Source: Thetidibacter halocola (GTDB lineage Bacteria; Pseudomonadota; Alphaproteobacteria; Rhodobacterales; Rhodobacteraceae). Taken from it: a DNA stretch of 64,000 nucleotides. Below the pieces are notes generated by a model. The model was not told where the DNA came from, made no database searches, and saw only the letters and a program-made list of their open reading frames with translations. Positions within the stretch are counted from its first letter, which is position 1; each line of letters starts with the position of its first letter. Below are positions 59,954 to 64,000 of this stretch, piece by piece. The position numbers and the translations under genes were made by a program. The stretch is taken from NCBI RefSeq assembly GCF_018224955.1, contig NZ_JAGTUU010000002.1:186001-250000 (forward strand), read 5' to 3'.

Positions 59954-60463
59954 CTATTCCGCGTCCTTGTCGGCCGGTCCGGCGAGCGCGCGCAGCAACT
60001 CGGGGTCTTCCAGAAGGCGTTTGACATGCGCCTGCGCCTTGGGCTTCGAGTTCAGGTAGCGCTTCAGTTCTGCCAGGTGCTCGCGCGCTTCCAGCAGCTT
60101 CTTCATCGCCGGAACCTGCCGGGCAATCTGCGTCGGTTCGAGATCCTTCATGCTGGAGAACCGCAGTTCCACGCCCAGCTTGTCGCCGGCCTCGGTGTCG
60201 ATGCGGTTGTCGACCGTCAGGCTGAGCCCGGGCTCGACCGAGGCCATGAGATCGTCGAGCGTGTTCTTGGTGACAGGGCGGAATTCGCGTTCGCCCACGT
60301 CTTCCTTGTCGACGCCGGGGTTGTTACCGGACAGGTCCGCCATGACGCCCATGACGAACGGCAGTTCGACCATCTTTTCGCTGTCATAGGGATCCTGATA
60401 GGCGATCTGGACCCGCGGCGGCCGGTTGCGCTTGATGTATCCAGACCCTGAATCGGCGGCCAT
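59954..60463 (-). CDS. tssB: T6SS sheath small subunit TssB (VipA)
   Basis: This 169-residue protein starts at ATG 60463, supported by CAGGAG; the upstream in-frame ATG at 60493 has no site. Family motifs are RPPRVQIAYQD, VELPFVMGVMADLSG and LGVELRFSSMKDLEP. It pairs with TssC to make the sheath. A candidate promoter lies 40-70 bases upstream, so tssB may begin a separate transcript from tssA. Confidence 0.95.
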   Translation of the reverse strand: MAADSGSGYIKRNRPPRVQIAYQDPYDSEKMVELPFVMGVMADLSGNNPGVDKEDVGEREFRPVTKNTLDDLMASVEPGLSLTVDNRIDTEAGDKLGVELRFSSMKDLEPTQIARQVPAMKKLLEAREHLAELKRYLNSKPKAQAHVKRLLEDPELLRALAGPADKDAE

Positions 60464-60502
60464 GCGTAACTCCTGAAGTCGGAAATTTCTCAATCTAAAG
60501 GA

Positions 60503-60531
60503 ATGAAACCGCCAATTTTACCTTGAGTCAA
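60503..60531 (-). promoter_or_regulatory. Candidate promoter for the tssB-clpV unit
   Basis: On the minus strand TTGACT (60526-60531), a 17-base spacer and TTTCAT (60503-60508) lie about 40 bases before the tssB start, in the only clearly A+T-rich gap of this arm (118 bases). The -35 match is 5/6 and the -10 match 4/6. Confidence 0.45.
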
Positions 60532-60581
60532 CGATCCTGAGGGGTAGGGTCAGGGATTCCCTAAGTGCTCCGCGCCGCGCC

Positions 60582-61904
60582 TCATCCCTCGGGGTCGGGC
60601 AGAAGCTCGTCCAGGATCGACTGGAAATCGCGGTTCAGGTATCCGCGCGCCCTCGCCAGCAGCATCGGCACGGGGCTGGACCGTTCCACGGCGCGGAACC
60701 ACTCCTCGACGGATCGCAGCGCCGCGGCGGCCTCGGTCGAACTGGTCACGCTGATTTCGGGGCCGGGATCGGGCTCTGGCGCCGCGTCCTGCGCCTCGTC
60801 GGCGGCGCTCGTCAGTCCCCGCAGCCGGTCCATGCCCAGGAGGAAGCCGCCCGGGCCGAGGCTGATGCGCGCCGAACCGGCCTTTTCCGGCATCAGGGTC
60901 TCGATCGCCTCGATCAGCGGGCGGCCGATCAGCAGGCGCGCCTGCGTGACCAGCAGAAGCGCCGCCGACGAGGGCTCGTTGCGGCGGTAATAGGCTTCGC
61001 AGGCCTCCAGCAGGCGACGGGCATGGGCCTGGCTGACGACCTTGGGGCCGGGCAGGTCGGCCACCCTGGCCGGGGCGGCCGCCGGCGCGTCGCCGGGCGC
61101 GTCCGCCCTGGACTCGTCCCTGGGCCCGGCGTCGGCCTGCGGTTCGGGTGCCGCGGCATGCAGGTCGCTGCGGACCTCCGAGATGGCGGCCAGCATCTGG
61201 CGGACGGTATCGGCGACGCCCGAGAGGTCGGGCGTGAAATTGCCGCCGCCCTCTGACTTGCAGGCTGCTGCCAGTCGGGTCAGTCCGTCGCGCAACCGGA
61301 CGAGTTGTTCATGCGTTTGCGTGACGGCCTTTGCATTCGCCTCGGAGCGCAGCGCATCCAGCAGCGGTTGCAGCTTGATGTCTTCCTCGAAACTGAACGG
61401 CGTGGATTCCTCGCGCGCGACGCGGATCTTGCGCAGGGTCACGTCGGTGGTGCCGGTCAGGCCATGGAATTGCAGCGGCAGGACCATCGTGTGCAGGTTG
61501 CTCAGCCCGTTCAGGGCGCGTTTGCGTTCGTCGGGCTTTTCCGGCTGCACGGCCGGGCCGAAGGTCTCTAGCAGCGCAGCGCAGGCCGCGATCGTGTCGG
61601 CCAGTTCGGGCAGGTTCGCGGTCAGCGCTGCCCATTGCGCCCGCAGCACGAGGTAGCGCAGGTCGCGGCTGCGCAGCAGCAGATCGTCCAGCGACTTTGC
61701 CTCGGTGCGAAAGTTGATCTCGGACCGGTCGAGCAACGTATCGCCGACCTCGTTCCCGACCCCGCCGCGCATGACATACTGTTTCGGCAGGCGCCCGTTC
61801 GAGGCGAGGTAGATGTCCATGAAGCCCGCATCGCGGCTTTTCTTGAGGTCCTCGCCGCAGGGCGCCTCGGCCGAGACGGGTTCCAGAAGGGGTTCGATCT
61901 TCAT
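60582..61904 (-). CDS. tssA: T6SS cap/baseplate protein TssA (ImpA family)
   Basis: This 440-residue protein begins with the ImpA_N pattern PVSAEAPCGEDLKKSRDAGF and continues with LVLRAQWAALTANLPELADT and RKRALNGLSN. TssA is known to recruit the tail components and cap the growing sheath. A Pro/Ala/Asp-rich linker (about residues 255-290) separates the N-terminal domain from the C-terminal region (YYRRNEPSSAALLL, which is typical). GAGGAGG lies before the ATG. Its start is 12 bases after the fha stop. Confidence 0.9.
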   Translation of the reverse strand: MKIEPLLEPVSAEAPCGEDLKKSRDAGFMDIYLASNGRLPKQYVMRGGVGNEVGDTLLDRSEINFRTEAKSLDDLLLRSRDLRYLVLRAQWAALTANLPELADTIAACAALLETFGPAVQPEKPDERKRALNGLSNLHTMVLPLQFHGLTGTTDVTLRKIRVAREESTPFSFEEDIKLQPLLDALRSEANAKAVTQTHEQLVRLRDGLTRLAAACKSEGGGNFTPDLSGVADTVRQMLAAISEVRSDLHAAAPEPQADAGPRDESRADAPGDAPAAAPARVADLPGPKVVSQAHARRLLEACEAYYRRNEPSSAALLLVTQARLLIGRPLIEAIETLMPEKAGSARISLGPGGFLLGMDRLRGLTSAADEAQDAAPEPDPGPEISVTSSTEAAAALRSVEEWFRAVERSSPVPMLLARARGYLNRDFQSILDELLPDPEG

Positions 61905-61916
61905 GCCCTTGCCTCC

Positions 61917-63494
61917 TCAGCCTTTCTTGCCATCGCTGCCGTCGCGGGCGCTGGCCTGCGCATAGGTCCGGGCAAAGGCCTGGAGGAACGCATCGAGGAT
62001 GCCGTTCTCGCCAACCTGTGCCTTGGCGTCCCAGCGTTCGACATACAGTCCCCAGTGACGCCCCTTGCGCCCGCCGCCCAGCAGGTTGCCCGACCCTTCG
62101 GCGGCGGCCTCGATCTCGTCCGGGGACAGGCCCTTGAACACCTCGCGCAGCGCCGGTTGCAGGGCGCGAAAGATCGCCTCCTGGTGCAGGCGCACGTCCT
62201 TGAGCGCGTCGTCAAAGGCCTCGGGCCCGTCCATGAAACCGGGGCGCGGCGAAAAGAACATCGCCTCCAGCGCCTCGAGGCTATCGGGCAGGAATTTCAT
62301 CGGGTTGTTGGCCGTCGCACTCAGCATGGTGCGGGTGCCGCCACGGGTGAAGGCCTTCACGTCGTCGCGCGAGCGCAGCATCAGCATGATCTCGTCGACC
62401 GCTCCGCGCAGGCTGCGGCCCAGGTCGAACATCACCTCAGCGCTGTTGGCGTTTGCCGCCAGTGACGGGTCGAGGCCGGCGCCCTCGCAAAAGGCGCGCA
62501 ACGCGGCCTGCGCATCGCCGCCGCCGACACCGGGGCGCGGCGCCTGTGGTTGCCCGGCCTCCGGTCGCGGCCTCGGTGCCGGAGGTGGGCTGTAAGGCGG
62601 GGCCGAAACCTCGGGCGGGCGGGGTGCGGGCCGGTAGGGTTCCAGCGAGGGTTGCGGCACCGCACGGGGTTCCGCGGGGGGCTGCGGCGGAATCGAGCGG
62701 TGATCGGGTGCGGGGTCGCGGGCGTATGGGTCGTTCGGCGGTGCCGGCGCCTGCGGGATCGACTGCGGCACATAGGGCGGTTCCGACGGTGCCGGCGGCG
62801 GTTCGGGAACGAAGGGCGGTTGCGGCGTGGACGGTTCCAACGGGGCGGGCCCCCATGTCCATTCCGGCGCCTGGATGCCGGAATGGCGAGGCAAGCCTCC
62901 CTGCGGAAAGCGCGGCACCTGGAGGCCCGAAGTGCCACCCTGCGTCGGGGCGCTCTGCACGCCGGGGCGCTGCACGGGGATGAAGGCGCTGCCCGCGTCA
63001 TCGACCCGGGGGCGCGACAGGCCGCCCGGGCGCTGCTTCGTCTCGACCGGGTCGAGGGGGCCGCCTACCGCGTCCCACGGGTCTTCGGGCTCGTCCATGG
63101 GCATGGGCGGCTCTGGCGCATAGGGCATCGCGGGCGCGACCGGGATCGGTTCCGGCTCGGGCTCGGGCGCAAGATTGCTGACATGCAGTTCGGCGAGGAT
63201 GATGTAATGCCCAACGACAAAGCGTTCGCCCCCGCCGAGGCGCAGCGGCCCGGCCAGCCGGTGGCGCTGGCCATGCGGATAGGTGCCGTTGGTCGAGACA
63301 TCGGTGATCCAGTAGGCGCCGTCCTGGTAGCTGATGTCGAAATGGTGCCCCGAGATGGTCTTGGACGGGTCGGGCAGGACCCAGTCCATCCCGCCGCGTC
63401 GCCCGACGCTGGCGCCATGATACTCCAGCCGGATCCAGGTGGGTCCGCCGTTGTCCAGCTGGTCGAAGTTCTCGATTCTCAATACAAGTGTCAT
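61917..63494 (-). CDS. fha: T6SS FHA-domain protein (Fha/TagH)
   Basis: This 525-residue protein has an N-terminal forkhead-associated domain: GRR at 31-33, SGHH at 48-51 and TNGT at 68-71 match the phosphothreonine-binding loops. A long Pro-rich linker (about 110-340) follows, then a C-terminal VI_FHA domain (ALRAFCEGAGLDPSLAANA, FSPRPGFMDGPEAFDDAL). Fha binds phosphothreonine on targets of PpkA and promotes T6SS assembly. The acidic-Thr motifs in TssL, PpkA and TssG are good candidate ligands. Start ATG 63494 places the first FHA strand correctly. Confidence 0.92.
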   Translation of the reverse strand: MTLVLRIENFDQLDNGGPTWIRLEYHGASVGRRGGMDWVLPDPSKTISGHHFDISYQDGAYWITDVSTNGTYPHGQRHRLAGPLRLGGGERFVVGHYIILAELHVSNLAPEPEPEPIPVAPAMPYAPEPPMPMDEPEDPWDAVGGPLDPVETKQRPGGLSRPRVDDAGSAFIPVQRPGVQSAPTQGGTSGLQVPRFPQGGLPRHSGIQAPEWTWGPAPLEPSTPQPPFVPEPPPAPSEPPYVPQSIPQAPAPPNDPYARDPAPDHRSIPPQPPAEPRAVPQPSLEPYRPAPRPPEVSAPPYSPPPAPRPRPEAGQPQAPRPGVGGGDAQAALRAFCEGAGLDPSLAANANSAEVMFDLGRSLRGAVDEIMLMLRSRDDVKAFTRGGTRTMLSATANNPMKFLPDSLEALEAMFFSPRPGFMDGPEAFDDALKDVRLHQEAIFRALQPALREVFKGLSPDEIEAAAEGSGNLLGGGRKGRHWGLYVERWDAKAQVGENGILDAFLQAFARTYAQASARDGSDGKKG

Positions 63495-63556
63495 CGCCGC
63501 TCGTTGTGCATGACGGGCGCCGGGTTGGCCTTTCCCGGCGAGGGTCCGTCGTCTGT

Positions 63557-64000
63557 TCAGAACCGGAACAAGGCCGCGGCCTGGTCGATGAAGCGCGCCA
63601 GCCGGACCGGGCGCTGGCTCATGTCTGCCCGGGCGAGGCTGGACAGGACGGCCGAGTTGATCGCCTGTGGCGCGCGATGCAGCAGCACCTGCGCCGGATC
63701 GTTCGGCGCGATCGGCCCGCCGGACCAGCCCACCGCCAGCCCGAGGAAGACCTGCGGCGTGCGCGACCTCGCGTAAAGCGCGGTGCGCATCGCGCGAAAG
63801 CGGTTTTCCGAATCCGGGTTGGTCATCCAGGTCGCCACCAGTTCCATCAGCTCGCGATCCGCCGCCGACAGGTCGTCGCTCGACAGGCGCAGGCATTCAT
63901 AGCCCCACCAGATCGCCATCTTGGGCACCAGCGCGAAGGCGGTGAAGGTCACCGCCTCTTCCGGCGTGGTGGACCCGCGCAGGCGCTGCAGGTAGTCGAT
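63557..64000 (-). CDS. DUF6931-like T6SS-associated protein, N-terminus off the window
   Basis: The frame is open to the right edge, so the start is outside the window; an internal GTG at 63952 is not the true start. The 147 residues present show TPEEAVTFTAFALVPKMAIWWGYECLRL followed in the middle by WMTNPDSENRFRAMRTAL and VGWSGGPIAP. This resembles DUF6931-type proteins seen in T6SS clusters, with the W-W-x-x-x-C pattern. Function is unknown. It is 62 bases upstream of fha on the same strand. Confidence 0.55.
   Translation of the reverse strand: MDYLQRLRGSTTPEEAVTFTAFALVPKMAIWWGYECLRLSSDDLSAADRELMELVATWMTNPDSENRFRAMRTALYARSRTPQVFLGLAVGWSGGPIAPNDPAQVLLHRAPQAINSAVLSSLARADMSQRPVRLARFIDQAAALFRF

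Overview
The window is high-GC bacterial DNA, roughly two-thirds G+C in most genes. Its gene content fits an alphaproteobacterium of the Rhodobacterales/Roseobacter type: IalB- and DUF1036-family secreted proteins, a sulfonate-to-sulfate gene set built from xsc, pta and soeABC, a CtrA-like box, and a type VI secretion system (T6SS) of the PpkA/PppA/Fha-regulated kind. I saw no rRNA or tRNA gene, CRISPR array or insertion sequence. Genes are tightly packed with many ATGA/GTGA overlaps, and no gap exceeds 300 bases.

Region 1 (1-9455) is mainly exopolysaccharide biosynthesis. It holds a Wza-like outer-membrane export lipoprotein, an initiating sugar-phosphate transferase, two family-1-type glycosyltransferases and an O-antigen polymerase/ligase-like membrane protein. 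Mixed in are an IalB-like exported protein, an asparaginase II family protein and serB.

Region 2 (9456-17748) is sulfonate metabolism. Xsc cleaves sulfoacetaldehyde to acetyl phosphate plus sulfite. Pta converts acetyl phosphate to acetyl-CoA. SoeABC oxidises sulfite to sulfate at the cytoplasmic membrane. A 50-residue single-span membrane protein is encoded between soeA and soeB.

Region 3 (17749-22617) is housekeeping and small envelope genes: a membrane fatty acid hydroxylase/sterol desaturase, a TlpA-like thioredoxin divergent from argH, a tiny lipoprotein, a DUF2834-type membrane protein and a second IalB protein.

Region 4 (22722-64000, running off the right edge) is a large T6SS island with two arms. 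The plus arm carries vgrG, a DUF4123 adaptor, PAAR, a 1412-residue autotransporter, then the coupled run tssK-tssL-tssM-tagF-pppA-ppkA. The minus arm, read from the right edge, carries a DUF6931-like gene, fha, tssA, tssB, tssC, hcp, tssE, tssF, tssG, clpV and a low-GC EF-hand-loop protein. No tssJ is visible. Between the arms lie genes that are not standard T6SS parts: a five-gene minus operon (small Cys-containing secreted protein, ExbB/TolQ-like, two ExbD-like, TonB-like), a DUF1036 protein, two duplicated secreted proteins (one with a degenerate caspase-like half) and a membrane-anchored M23 peptidase/lytic transglycosylase fusion.

The most interesting signal is that the periplasmic C-terminal domain of the TonB-like protein is visibly homologous to the periplasmic sensor domain of the T6SS kinase PpkA. 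The two genes are convergent with abutting stop codons at 40954-40959. A proton-driven ExbBD complex therefore carries the same sensor module as the kinase. In addition, short acidic-threonine motifs recur in the N-terminal tails of TssL, PpkA and TssG and look like targets for PpkA phosphorylation and Fha reading. Together these suggest an envelope- or energy-sensing input to post-translational T6SS control that I do not recognise as described.
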